Assembly (NCBI GenBank): GCA_017545535.1
Contig: JAFWMS010000036.1
Span: forward strand, 1 to 62,637
Reading direction: 5' to 3'
Source: Clostridia bacterium
GTDB taxonomy: Bacteria; Bacillota; Clostridia; Christensenellales; CAG-138
Length of the DNA: 62,637 nt
In this document: positions 55,412 to 62,637 of the stretch, piece by piece
Layout of the letters: every line of letters begins with the position of its first letter
Numbering within the stretch: position 1 is the first letter of the stretch
Position numbers and translations under genes: made by a program
The notes under the pieces: generated by a model
What the model was told of the DNA's origin: nothing
Database searches by the model: none
What the model saw: the letters and a program-made list of their open reading frames with translations, nothing else

Positions 55412-57658
55412 TTATTCAGCAGCAGCAGCGACCAGCGTATTGTCGTTCAGGTTCAGGGTGATGACGTAGGTGCCGTCGGCCTCCACCTTCACGTTGGTGC
55501 CGTTGTTAGAATTGGCCACACCGTCGTCTACGCCGTAGCTCAGGTCCCAAGCGCCGTTGGCACGGACTTTAAATTCCTCGCCGGCCTTCAGCTCGAGAGC
55601 CTCAGACTGCCAGACGCCGGGCTCCACTTCGGTCATGGCGAAATCGGTATCCCAGTTGGTTCCGCAGATGGCGCCGATGACACCAAAGGTATCGGGCTCC
55701 TTCTCGGCGAAGGACAGATCGGGGGCTTCGGGATCGGTGAGGTCCAGCGTCACGATGTAGGTGCCGTCGACCTCCACCTTCAGGTTGTCGCCGCCGGCCA
55801 CGGTGGCGCCCTCGGTGACGCCGTAGTTCAGATCCCAGGCGCCGTTGGCGCGGACTTTGAACTCGTCACCGGCCTTGAGCTCCAGAGCGTCGGAGGTCCA
55901 GACGCCTTCCTTCTCCGTCATGGGGAAATCGGTGTCCCAGTTGGTGCCGCACAGAGCACCGATGACGGCCCAGGTGTTGGCCACGGCCTCGCCCTCGGCA
56001 GCAGGCTCCGCCTCTTCAACGGGAGCAGCCTCAGGCAGGATGCCGTCCTGATTGACGAACTTGAGTTCGGGGACGTTGGTGTCGATGGTGATGGTGTAGA
56101 CGTCGTCCGCGGGGACCTTGGCATTGTCCATGCCGCCGGCCACGGTGACGCCGTCCTTCATGCCGTAGTTCTCATCCCAGCTGGCGCCCTTACGGACTTT
56201 GAATTCCTCGCCGGCATGGAGCTCCATGGGCTCAGACTGCCAGACGCCCGGCTCGATCTCGGTCATGGGGAAGTCCTTGTCCCAGTTGCTGCCCAGGATC
56301 TTGCCGATGACGGACCAGGCGGACTTCTCCTCTTCGGTCATGGTGAACAGAGCGGAGATCTTGTCGTAGTAGTTTTGCAGAGCCTGCTTGAGGCCGGCTT
56401 CGTCGGTGGCGGCCTTCACGTCATCGCCGATGACCTTGGCGATATCCCACCAGGCGCCGTGGATCTGGCCCTGGGGAATGGCGTACTCGTTCTGCTTGAT
56501 CAGAGCGGCGAGGCCCGGGTTGTTCTGGACCGCGTCGGACTTCTGTGCGTTCAGGTTGGAGGGACCCCAGGACAGGGCGTCGAACCGCTCCATCTGACGG
56601 GCTTCGTCGGTCAGGTACTCAGCCAGCAGCTGGAGGGCCAGCAGCCGGATGGAGTCGGACTGGGGCTTGACGCCCATGAGCTTGCAGCCGTTGAAGGAGC
56701 CCAGGTGATACTCCTTGCCGTCCACCTCGAAGGAGGGCAGGTCGGTGACGCCCATATGGTCGCCCAGAAGCTTCTGGATGGCTTCGAAGTTCCAGGTGCC
56801 GGTGACCACGATGGCCGCGTCAGAGGCGAACTCGTCGCCGGAGGAGGAGGACACATGGTACTTGGAGTCCACCAGCTTCTTCATGCCCTTGACGGCGATG
56901 AGACCCTTGTCGGAGTTGAAGTCGTCGGCCACGGAGATGAAGGCGCCGTCGTCGTCGGTGGTCCAAACGGACTTGCAGCCGGTGGCGAAGAACCAGGAGG
57001 CGATGTACCAGGCGGAGGTGTTGGTCTCAAAAGCGAAGTACTTCTGGGCCTTCTCGCAGTCCTCGATCAGCTTCTCCAGGGAGTCCACGTCCTCATCGGG
57101 GATGACGGTCTTGTCATAGTACATGAAGTAGCCGTTATCAGAGGTCAGAGGATAGGCGTACATCTTGTCGCCGGCGGTGGCAGCGCCGACCACGACGGGA
57201 TCGTTGGCTTCCTTGACCGCGGCAGCCGCCTCAGCGTCCAGCTCGGCGAGGGCGCCGCCCTGGACCAAGCGGGCGAACTGATCCTGGGCGAAGCAGTAGA
57301 TATCCGCGCCCACGGAAACGTCCACCAGCATCTGATCGGCGGAGGTGGCTTCGGACACGCCGTTGACGGTGGCATTGAACTTGATGCCCATGTTGTTGCT
57401 GTTGTTGAAGTCCTCGATCTGCTTCTTGGTCAGATCGACGGCGGCTTCACCAACCCACACGTTGATGTCGTAGGTGCCGGCCAGCGGGCTGTCAGCAGCC
57501 TGCTCAGCAGCGGGAGCCGCTTCGGCAGCGGGAGCCGCTTCGGCCTGAGTCTCGGTCTTGGTCTCGGTCTTGGTCTCGGTAGCGGCCGGCTTGCTGGAGC
57601 AGCCGATCACGCCGAGGATCATGACGAGCGCGAGAACGATTGCTAACGTTTTTTTCAT
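55412..57658 (-). CDS. malE: Maltodextrin-binding lipoprotein with three C-terminal starch-binding-like modules
   Basis: A 748-residue solute-binding protein. ATG 57658 is 7 bases behind ACAGGAGG; an ATG 6 bases upstream is too close to it. Lipobox GVIGC and a TET/AEAAPA-rich linker (residues about 18-55) lead to a family-1 extracellular binding domain to about residue 440 (WVGEAAVDLTKKQIEDF; VVTGTWNFEAIQKLLGD). Then come three repeats of about 90 residues starting near 446, 562 and 656 (VIGKILGSNWDKDFPMTE; VIGALCGTNWDTDFPMTE; VIGAICGTNWDTDFAMTE), each with GEEFKVRANGAWDLNYG-like strands. These resemble SusE/SusF- or X25-type starch-binding modules. Such a fusion would hold glucan near the importer. 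Confidence 0.88.
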   Translation of the reverse strand: MKKTLAIVLALVMILGVIGCSSKPAATETKTETKTETQAEAAPAAEAAPAAEQAADSPLAGTYDINVWVGEAAVDLTKKQIEDFNNSNNMGIKFNATVNGVSEATSADQMLVDVSVGADIYCFAQDQFARLVQGGALAELDAEAAAAVKEANDPVVVGAATAGDKMYAYPLTSDNGYFMYYDKTVIPDEDVDSLEKLIEDCEKAQKYFAFETNTSAWYIASWFFATGCKSVWTTDDDGAFISVADDFNSDKGLIAVKGMKKLVDSKYHVSSSSGDEFASDAAIVVTGTWNFEAIQKLLGDHMGVTDLPSFEVDGKEYHLGSFNGCKLMGVKPQSDSIRLLALQLLAEYLTDEARQMERFDALSWGPSNLNAQKSDAVQNNPGLAALIKQNEYAIPQGQIHGAWWDIAKVIGDDVKAATDEAGLKQALQNYYDKISALFTMTEEEKSAWSVIGKILGSNWDKDFPMTEIEPGVWQSEPMELHAGEEFKVRKGASWDENYGMKDGVTVAGGMDNAKVPADDVYTITIDTNVPELKFVNQDGILPEAAPVEEAEPAAEGEAVANTWAVIGALCGTNWDTDFPMTEKEGVWTSDALELKAGDEFKVRANGAWDLNYGVTEGATVAGGDNLKVEVDGTYIVTLDLTDPEAPDLSFAEKEPDTFGVIGAICGTNWDTDFAMTEVEPGVWQSEALELKAGEEFKVRANGAWDLSYGVDDGVANSNNGTNVKVEADGTYVITLNLNDNTLVAAAAE

Positions 57659-57716
57659 GCTCATTCCTCCTGTGAATCGTGCATTTTCATGCCGAGAAAA
57701 ATTCATCCGAGGCCAA

Positions 57717-57744
57717 TGGCGCAGCTTGGAAACCAACTGCGCCA
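57717..57744 (-). promoter_or_regulatory. 5'-terminal stem-loop of the malE mRNA
   Basis: TGGCGCAG-TTGG and CCAA-G-CTGCGCCA pair (12 bp, one bulge) around TTT, beginning roughly 15 bases after the predicted transcript start. It is probably an mRNA-stabilising hairpin; a regulator-binding role is possible. No T-run follows, so it is not a terminator. Confidence 0.6.
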
Positions 57745-57765
57745 CCTGCCCCACGATGTATATAT

Positions 57766-57794
57766 AATTTACACCCATTTTTTGAATAAGTCAA
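57766..57794 (-). promoter_or_regulatory. Promoter of the malE-F-G-msmX operon
   Basis: TTGACT (57789-57794), 17-bp spacer, TAAATT (57766-57771), overlapped by TATATA. The leader to malE is about 100 bases. Confidence 0.7.
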
Positions 57795-57842
57795 CGGGAT
57801 TTGAAAAAAATGTAAATATTGGAACTATACTTTTTTTGCTTC

Positions 57843-58391
57843 TCAGGGCAGGGTCAGCAGCGTCCGGGCGACGGGCACGGCGGCATCGTCCCCGGAGCCG
57901 TTCCACGCTCCCAGATGCTTGGATTTTTCGCCGAAAAAGAGGTAATATTTCTCCCCGGGCTCGAAGGCCAGATACCGGGTCCCGATACGGATGCCCGCCG
58001 CCTCGTCGAAGAGGCAGACGCCGTAGGTCTTGCCCTCAAAGGTATAGAAGGTCCCGCCGGGGAAGGCGCTCTCGTCGATGGGGGCGAAGCTGGGAAGATA
58101 GGTCTCTGCCTGCTGCCCGGAGACGACGAACAGATCCCCCATGGTCACGTTGCCGGGGGAGAACATCTCGTCGGCGAAGGCCCAGGCCTCCACGAAGCGG
58201 ATGCCCGCCGGCAAGTCCTTTTCCAAAGCTTCCGACAGGGCCTGCCGATCGAGAGCCGGCAGATCCGCGTACAGGGTCACCTTCCGGGCCGCCGGGGCGT
58301 CGGTGATCCGGCTGATGATCCAGGCCCAGAAGACCAGGCTGATCAGGGCCCAGAGGACGTAGCGGTGCAGGTTTTTGAGGATCCCCTTCAT
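57843..58391 (-). CDS. Membrane-anchored protein of unknown function (182 residues)
   Basis: One N-terminal helix (about 9-28, LHRYVLWALISLVFWAWIIS) and an extracytoplasmic domain follow. It reads DLPALDRQALSEALEKDLP, FSPGNVTMGDLFVVSGQQ and YYLFFGEKSKHLGAWNGSGD. The last part resembles the kind of domain that reports a value or binds small ligand, but I do not recognise the family. Its ATG overlaps the stop of the 162-residue gene (ATGA), so the two are coupled. The pair lies between the malE promoter and the surface amylase, which hints at a role in starch use, but this is only position. Confidence 0.6.
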   Translation of the reverse strand: MKGILKNLHRYVLWALISLVFWAWIISRITDAPAARKVTLYADLPALDRQALSEALEKDLPAGIRFVEAWAFADEMFSPGNVTMGDLFVVSGQQAETYLPSFAPIDESAFPGGTFYTFEGKTYGVCLFDEAAGIRIGTRYLAFEPGEKYYLFFGEKSKHLGAWNGSGDDAAVPVARTLLTLP

Positions 58392-58876
58392 GGCTCCGCC
58401 TCCTCGAAGGACACGATGCAGTCGTAGACCGTCTCCACGGTGCCGGTGAAGGCGTCGGGGAGAAGGGCCGCCTTCTCCGCCGAAACGGTGAGCATGGTCT
58501 CGTGGAATTCCTCCTCCTGGCGGACCTTTTGGATGCTGACGCCCCGCTTCACCCGGTAGATGCCGGGCTGTTTCGTGAAGCGGCCGGAGAACCGCTCCCG
58601 GGGGCCGGTGAGCATGAGCTCCACGTGGCGGGCTTCTGCCCGGGCGCCGTCGAAGCGGCTGTGGGAGAGAAAGATCACGATCCACCCGGTCAGGATGGAC
58701 GTGCCCACGGTCAGGGGCAGGGTGACGCCCTGGTTTTGGCGGGTGGTGAAGCAGCAGCAAAGGACGCACAGGACCAGGCCCAGCCCGGCCACCACGGCCA
58801 TGGCCCGGCCGACCCGGCGTTCTTTGGTCTTGGCCGACGTCAATTCCGCCTCTGTGTAAAAGGATCTCTGTTCCAT
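58388..58876 (-). CDS. Two-helix membrane protein of unknown function (162 residues)
   Basis: A basic N terminus, two hydrophobic segments (about 25-43, MAVVAGLGLVLCVLCCCF, and 53-71, PLTVGTSILTGWIVIFLS) and a C-terminal soluble domain (about 85-162; FSGRFTKQPGIYRVKRGVS, ETVYDCIVSF). No family recognised. The predicted -10 box (58884-58889) ends 7 bases before the ATG at 58876, and there is no Shine-Dalgarno, so the mRNA may be leaderless; an internal start at Met26 would be the alternative. Confidence 0.6.
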   Translation of the reverse strand: MEQRSFYTEAELTSAKTKERRVGRAMAVVAGLGLVLCVLCCCFTTRQNQGVTLPLTVGTSILTGWIVIFLSHSRFDGARAEARHVELMLTGPRERFSGRFTKQPGIYRVKRGVSIQKVRQEEEFHETMLTVSAEKAALLPDAFTGTVETVYDCIVSFEEAEP

Positions 58877-58883
58877 GCTTTTG

Positions 58884-58912
58884 AATATACCACGAATCCG
58901 AACAAATGAAAA
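58884..58912 (-). promoter_or_regulatory. Putative leaderless promoter of the 162/182-residue gene pair
   Basis: TTTTCA (58907-58912), 17-bp spacer, TATATT (58884-58889), then 7 bases to the ATG. The -35 is only a partial match. Confidence 0.5.
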
Positions 58913-58921
58913 GGGAGCAGC

Positions 58922-58950
58922 TTGACAAACCTGCCCGCAATAGGTATACC
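58922..58950 (+). promoter_or_regulatory. Promoter of the surface amylase gene
   Basis: TTGACA (58922-58927), 17-bp spacer, TATACC (58945-58950), followed by an AT-rich tract; divergent from the promoter at 58884-58912. Confidence 0.75.
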
Positions 58951-58985
58951 ATTATATATAAACCCAGTGTGAAAGGGGAACGACC

Positions 58986-60665
58986 ATGAGCAAACGAGTA
59001 TTGGGCCTTCTTTTGGCCGCGCTGCTGCTGTTCACCGGCTGCGTCCGGGTGAAGACCGCCGAAACACCTGCGGCAACGGAGGCGCCCACGGAGGCGCCCA
59101 CCGCCGAGCCCACCGCGGAGCCCACCGAGGCGCCGGCGGCGGAGTACGCCATCACGGACCCGCTGCTTGCCACCGGCTACGACGTGCAGGACAACGCCCG
59201 GGTGTTCTACGAGATCTTCGTGGGCTCCTTCTCCGATTCCAATGGGGACGGCATCGGGGACCTGAGGGGCATCATCGACCGGTTCGACTATCTGAACGAC
59301 GGGGACCCCAACTCCGGCAAGTCGTTGGGCATCGAGGGGATCTGGCTCTCCCCCATCTTCTCCTCCCCCTCCTACCACAAGTACGACGTGACGGACTACT
59401 ACACCATCGACCCCAAGTTCGGCACCCAGCAGGATCTGGACGAGCTCATCGCCCTCTGCCACAGCCGGGGGGTGAAGCTCATACTGGACCTGGTCATCAA
59501 CCACACCGCCCGGTCCTGCTCCTGGTTCGGGGAGTTCACCAAGGCCCACCGGCAGGGGGACACCACGAATCCCTATTACGAGTTCTATACCTATTATACC
59601 AAGGGAGAGCAGGCGCCGGCGGGCCGGGCCTTCGCGCCCCTGTCCGGCACGGATATCTACTATGAGTGCAACTTCTACGACGGCATGCCGGAGCTGAACT
59701 TCGACAACCCCGCCGTGCGGGAGGAGATCTTGAAGCTGAGCCGGTACTACCTCGATCGGGGGCTGGACGGGTTCCGCTTCGACGCCGCCAAATACGTCTA
59801 CTTCGGGGACCACAAGCGGAGCGTGGAATACTGGACGGAGTATCTCACCACCCTGCGCAGCGAGTACCCGGGGCTGTACACCGTGGCGGAGGTTTGGGAC
59901 GGGGACGGGGTCACGGACCTCTATTACCCCGCCACCAACTGCTTCAACTTCACCGTGGCCCAGGTGAGCGGGCTCATGGCGGAGACCGCCAAGCAGGGGA
60001 ACGCCGGGAAGATGGCCCAGTACGTGGAGAAGTATCTTCAGAAGATCCGGGGCACCAATCCGGACGCCATGTTCGTGCCCTTCCTCTCCAACCACGACAT
60101 GGACCGGATCGTGGGGGCGCTGACCGTGGAGTCCGGGAACATGCAGATGGCCGCCAACCTGTACGTGCTGGGGCCCGGGTCGCCCTTCCTCTACTACGGG
60201 GAGGAGCTGGGCATGCGTGGGTCCCGGGGCGCGGCGAACACCGACGCCAACCGGCGGCTCGCCATGGTCTGGGGGGACGAGGACACGGTGAAGGACCCCG
60301 AGGGGACCACCTACGGCCGGGACAAGCAGATCCAGAAGGGGGCCAAGCAGCAGATGGAGGACCCCAACAGCCTGTACAACTACTATAAGAAGCTCATCAT
60401 GGTCCGAAAGGCGAACCCGGCCATCGCCCGGGGCGAGTACAAGGCCGTGGCCGTCAACGGGTCCAAGGTGGGCGGGTTCACCGCCACGCTGGACGGGGAC
60501 ACGGTGCTGGTGCTCCATAACCCCAGCCGGAACAGCCAGAGCGTCGACCTTTCCGCCATCGGCGACTTCACCGCCCTGCGGGCCGTCATCGGCATGCACG
60601 GGGCCAGCCTTTCCGGGACCAAGCTGGAGATCGAGGGCCAGACCAGCGTGGTGCTGGGGAAATAG
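58986..60665 (+). CDS. Extracellular alpha-amylase lipoprotein (GH13)
   Basis: A 559-residue lipoprotein (lipobox LLLFTGC, Cys near 19, then an EAPTAEPTAEP linker to about 52). GH13 motifs: ARVFYEIFVGSFSDSNGDGIGD, LDLVINHTA, GFRFDAAKYV (nucleophile Asp about 266), YTVAEVWDGD (acid Glu about 302) and LSNHDMDR (Asp about 371), then a C-terminal beta domain. It would cut starch or maltodextrins at the surface into sizes taken up by the MalEFG-MsmX importer. AAAGGGG precedes ATG 58986. Confidence 0.93.
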   Translation: MSKRVLGLLLAALLLFTGCVRVKTAETPAATEAPTEAPTAEPTAEPTEAPAAEYAITDPLLATGYDVQDNARVFYEIFVGSFSDSNGDGIGDLRGIIDRFDYLNDGDPNSGKSLGIEGIWLSPIFSSPSYHKYDVTDYYTIDPKFGTQQDLDELIALCHSRGVKLILDLVINHTARSCSWFGEFTKAHRQGDTTNPYYEFYTYYTKGEQAPAGRAFAPLSGTDIYYECNFYDGMPELNFDNPAVREEILKLSRYYLDRGLDGFRFDAAKYVYFGDHKRSVEYWTEYLTTLRSEYPGLYTVAEVWDGDGVTDLYYPATNCFNFTVAQVSGLMAETAKQGNAGKMAQYVEKYLQKIRGTNPDAMFVPFLSNHDMDRIVGALTVESGNMQMAANLYVLGPGSPFLYYGEELGMRGSRGAANTDANRRLAMVWGDEDTVKDPEGTTYGRDKQIQKGAKQQMEDPNSLYNYYKKLIMVRKANPAIARGEYKAVAVNGSKVGGFTATLDGDTVLVLHNPSRNSQSVDLSAIGDFTALRAVIGMHGASLSGTKLEIEGQTSVVLGK

Positions 60666-61038
60666 GATAGGAAGGAAAGCAGACTGACCAGGGGCAAATC
60701 ATAGTCGAAACCTCACTCCGTTTGGTTTCTCGTTGATTTTCCCGTGCTCTGCTTCGTTGTGTCTGCCACAGGCAGCACTCGGCTTTGCATCCTGTGGAGA
60801 GCAGATAATTGAAAAAAGGCGCAAACAGTACACGCACCGAATGCCGAGAATTATTCTCGGCACTCGGTTGTTTTCAAAGCTTTATCAGCATGATAGGGTT
60901 ATTGGGATTGGGAGCAATTGAAATAAACAGAAAAAGTTTCTGCTATTTTGTTCGGTTCATCTTGAAATACTCAATCGCGAAAAGTATACTCATATAAAAA
61001 AGTTTGCTAATCATTGCTCATATGAAAGAAAGGAGCGA
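60666..61038 (+). other. AT-richer intergenic region with a hairpin
   Basis: No gene found in this 373-base stretch. TGCCGAGAA/TTCTCGGCA (60842-60862) is a perfect 9-bp hairpin followed after 6 bases by GTTGTTTTC, a possible late terminator for the amylase. GAAACC/GGTTTC and CTGCC/GGCAG small inverted repeats lie at 60700-60780. Base composition falls clearly from about 60800 on, matching the gene that follows. Confidence 0.5.
60962..60990 (+). promoter_or_regulatory. Promoter of the CAP/BIG2/InlB-repeat gene
   Basis: TTGAAA (60962-60967), 17-bp spacer, TATACT (60985-60990), about 40 bases before the ATG. Confidence 0.75.
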
Positions 61039-62637
61039 ATGAAAATGAAAAAAGGATTGAGAAAATATGCTATCCTGCTGTTGTGTCTCCTGCTTACGTG
61101 GGGATTATTACCTTCCGCCGTGTGGGCAGAGAGTAATGCGTCTCGACTTCCGGATGTTGTGTCGGAGCCGAGAGAGGACACTATATTGATAGATGTGTTC
61201 GGCGATTTCGAGACCATGGGGGCAGATAATATCATTCGACTTTTGAACGTTTATCGTTATCAGGCTTGCTATTATGGGGATTGGGATCCTCGTAATACCA
61301 GCCGCAAGTTAGCCTTATCGGATTATTCTGGCGGCGAAGATCCCTCAGACGCCGTGCTGGCTAAGCCGAACGGGGATTATGTTCCTGCTGCATGGTCAGC
61401 GGACTTGGAACGTTGTGCGGAAATCCGAGCCGTTGAAGCGTCTATCTATTGGGCCCACACGCGTCCAAACGGTTATTCTTGTTTCACTGTTAATTCGAGC
61501 ATCATGAACAACGAGAATCTGGCTTGGAATTTTTCCATGCTTGGCGGCATCCAGGCATGGTATGAAGAGCGGGCTGATTGGGTGAACCATGGCTCTGGTC
61601 AAACCGGCCATTATACCAATATCATCAACCCAAACATCATTCGTTTTGGCATTGCTGCCTTTATGAATCCGAACATTTCAACCTATTATGATGCTGATTA
61701 CGTTACCGTCGCCATGTCAGGTAGCATGCAGGCTCTAAGCATCAATGGCGCCATAAACCGTTCCGGCCGATACGTCCAACGAATCGAGATTCAGAACGGA
61801 GCAGTCGGGAATGTAAGCCTTGAGACGCAAGAATCCATACAGGTTGGACAGACGCAGACCGTGGTTGCCAACGCGGAAATGAGCCTTGCAGGCGTTTGGA
61901 CTGTTCAATCCATAGCGCCAATCGCAAAGAACGTTCTCTGGAACTCTTCAGATCCTTCTATCCTTTCCGTGGACGGGAACGGGAAAGTGAAAGGTCAGAA
62001 GGCAGGAACGGCTGTTATTACAGCTTCGACAGCAGGGAAGCAGGCCAGCTGTACCATTACGGTAACGGGAACCCAATATCGTATTATTAGCTTCAACCCC
62101 AACGGTGGCACTGTGAGCCCCACCACCAAGACCGTCACCTACGGCCAGGCCTACGGCACCCTGCCCACGCCCACCCGCAGCGGCTATACCTTCGACGGCT
62201 GGTATACCGCCAAGACCGGCGGCAAGAAGGTGACGGCCTCCACGGTCTGCTACGCCACCGGAGACTACACCCTCTATGCCCGCTGGACCTCCGTCAGGAC
62301 CTACACCGTCACCCTGAACCCCAACGGCGGCACCTGCGGCACGGGGAGCAAGACCGTGACCTATGGCCAGGCCTACGGCACCATGCCCGTGCCCACGAGG
62401 AAGGGCTATACCTTCGCGGGCTGGTGGACCGCCAAGACCGGCGGCAAGAAGGTGACGGCGTCTACCATCTGCTACGCTTCCGGGAACTACACCCTGTACG
62501 CCCGCTGGACGGAAGGGTACACCATGACCTTCAACCCCAACGGCGGCACGGTGAGCCCCACCACCAAGGTGGTGAAGTACGGCCAGCAGTATGGTTCTCT
62601 GCCCACGCCCACCCGGGCCGGGTACACCTTCGCCGGC
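61039..62637 (+). CDS. Secreted CAP-domain protein with BIG2 and InlB B-repeats (3' end beyond the window)
   Basis: Open for all 533 codons from ATG 61039 (AAAGGAGCG upstream) to the window end. Signal peptide (YAILLLCLLLTWGLLPSAVWA); CAP/SCP-like domain at about 58-210 (NIIRLLNVYRYQAC, SADLERCAEIRAVEASIYW, HTRPNGYSCF, NENLAWN, QTGHYTNIINPNIIRFGIAAF); BIG2 domain at about 257-346 (ILSVDGNGKVKGQKAGTAVI); then InlB-type B-repeats from 348 (FNPNGGTVSPTTKTVTYG, YTFDGWYTAKTGGKKVTAS), two complete and a third cut by the end. DNA up to about 62085 is AT-richer than its surroundings; the repeats are as GC-rich as the rest. A surface adhesin-like protein is likely. Confidence 0.85.
   Translation, partial: MKMKKGLRKYAILLLCLLLTWGLLPSAVWAESNASRLPDVVSEPREDTILIDVFGDFETMGADNIIRLLNVYRYQACYYGDWDPRNTSRKLALSDYSGGEDPSDAVLAKPNGDYVPAAWSADLERCAEIRAVEASIYWAHTRPNGYSCFTVNSSIMNNENLAWNFSMLGGIQAWYEERADWVNHGSGQTGHYTNIINPNIIRFGIAAFMNPNISTYYDADYVTVAMSGSMQALSINGAINRSGRYVQRIEIQNGAVGNVSLETQESIQVGQTQTVVANAEMSLAGVWTVQSIAPIAKNVLWNSSDPSILSVDGNGKVKGQKAGTAVITASTAGKQASCTITVTGTQYRIISFNPNGGTVSPTTKTVTYGQAYGTLPTPTRSGYTFDGWYTAKTGGKKVTASTVCYATGDYTLYARWTSVRTYTVTLNPNGGTCGTGSKTVTYGQAYGTMPVPTRKGYTFAGWWTAKTGGKKVTASTICYASGNYTLYARWTEGYTMTFNPNGGTVSPTTKVVKYGQQYGSLPTPTRAGYTFAG
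62080..62637 (+). repeat. Tandem DNA repeats encoding InlB B-repeats
   Basis: Three consecutive units of about 210 bases (about 62080-62298, 62299-62514, 62515-end), each encoding FNPNGG/LNPNGG ... TYGQAYG ... GYTF(D/A)GW ... YARW. Long stretches such as ACCGCCAAGACCGGCGGCAA recur exactly, which suggests recent duplication and makes copy number prone to change. Confidence 0.85.

Noticed and set aside
57843..60599. A 918-codon open frame on the minus strand
   Set aside because: Only its last 182 codons, from ATG 58391, look like protein. The upstream part lies opposite the convincing GH13 amylase and is Pro/His/Gly-rich as expected for GC-rich antisense.
1..62637. CRISPR arrays, insertion sequences, prophage genes, rRNA or intact tRNA genes
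   Set aside because: None seen on reading both strands. The only tandem repeats are within the InlB-repeat gene and the AAEAPA-type linkers.

Overview
The window reads as the chromosome of a GC-rich, meso-diaminopimelate (mDAP) Gram-positive bacterium, most likely an anaerobic gut Clostridia (Oscillospirales- or Christensenellales-like). Clues are an mDAP-type MurE, a SpoVD-like PBP with PASTA domains, a T-box leader, many lipoproteins, InlB-type B-repeats, a BioY/BirA pair, a TrpB2-PaaK-ACT cluster and polyferredoxin genes. No taxon can be fixed without a search. No rRNA, CRISPR, insertion sequence or prophage was seen. One damaged tRNA gene is present.

Layout. 1-1440 (minus): GNAT acetyltransferase and a TlyA methyltransferase that has lost its S4 start and is fused to two-thirds of a tRNA-Gly gene. 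1549-13150 (minus): one division and cell-wall operon from a near-consensus promoter: rsmH-ftsL-pbp-murE-mraY-murD-ftsW-murA-ftsQ; murF, murG, mraZ and ftsAZ are absent here. 13441-20190 (minus): a parvulin foldase lipoprotein, then an operon of secreted C69 dipeptidase, DUF6305-like lipoprotein, ion-transporter-superfamily permease, an unlisted 57-aa membrane protein and a membrane-anchored AstE/AspA-like deacylase, with a perfect palindrome at the promoter. 20279-23007 (plus): pssA-psd (phosphatidylethanolamine synthesis) and a membrane phosphoesterase. 23028-25771: a carbohydrate-binding beta-helix protein, birA and divergent bioY. 25820-33896 (plus): lipoprotein, a MacAB-like exporter with two adaptors, and an SH3 lipoprotein. 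33921-38541 (plus): polysaccharide deacetylase whose frame runs through the tyrosine T-box of tyrS, then MATE and a PuuD-like amidotransferase. 38594-40960: ybaK-DUF2087-lipoprotein-modE (minus) divergent from SdpI. 40984-44504 (plus): trpB2-paaK-ACT behind a Trp-rich leader peptide and attenuator. 44531-47998 (minus): membrane XRE regulator, secreted PIG-L deacetylase, secreted CHAP-like protein. 48117-51317 (plus): TlpA thioredoxin, 46-aa CXXC membrane peptide, polyferredoxin, cytoplasmic GH13. 51374-58912 (minus): maltodextrin ABC importer whose binding protein carries three starch-binding-like modules, and two unknown membrane proteins. 58922-60665 (plus): surface amylase lipoprotein. 60666-62637: an AT-richer block with a CAP/BIG2/InlB-repeat surface protein that runs off the end.

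How the parts work together. The right end is a starch-use locus: the surface amylase cuts glucan, the modular binding protein and MalFG-MsmX import it, and the cytoplasmic GH13 finishes it. The 14.7-20.2 kb operon looks like a peptide or acyl-amino-acid scavenging system. The trpB2 locus is wired to sense tryptophan by attenuation while its enzymes handle indole and aryl acids. A family of near-identical AT-rich hairpins (36.3, 38.5, 41.2 and 51.3 kb) decorates gene ends.
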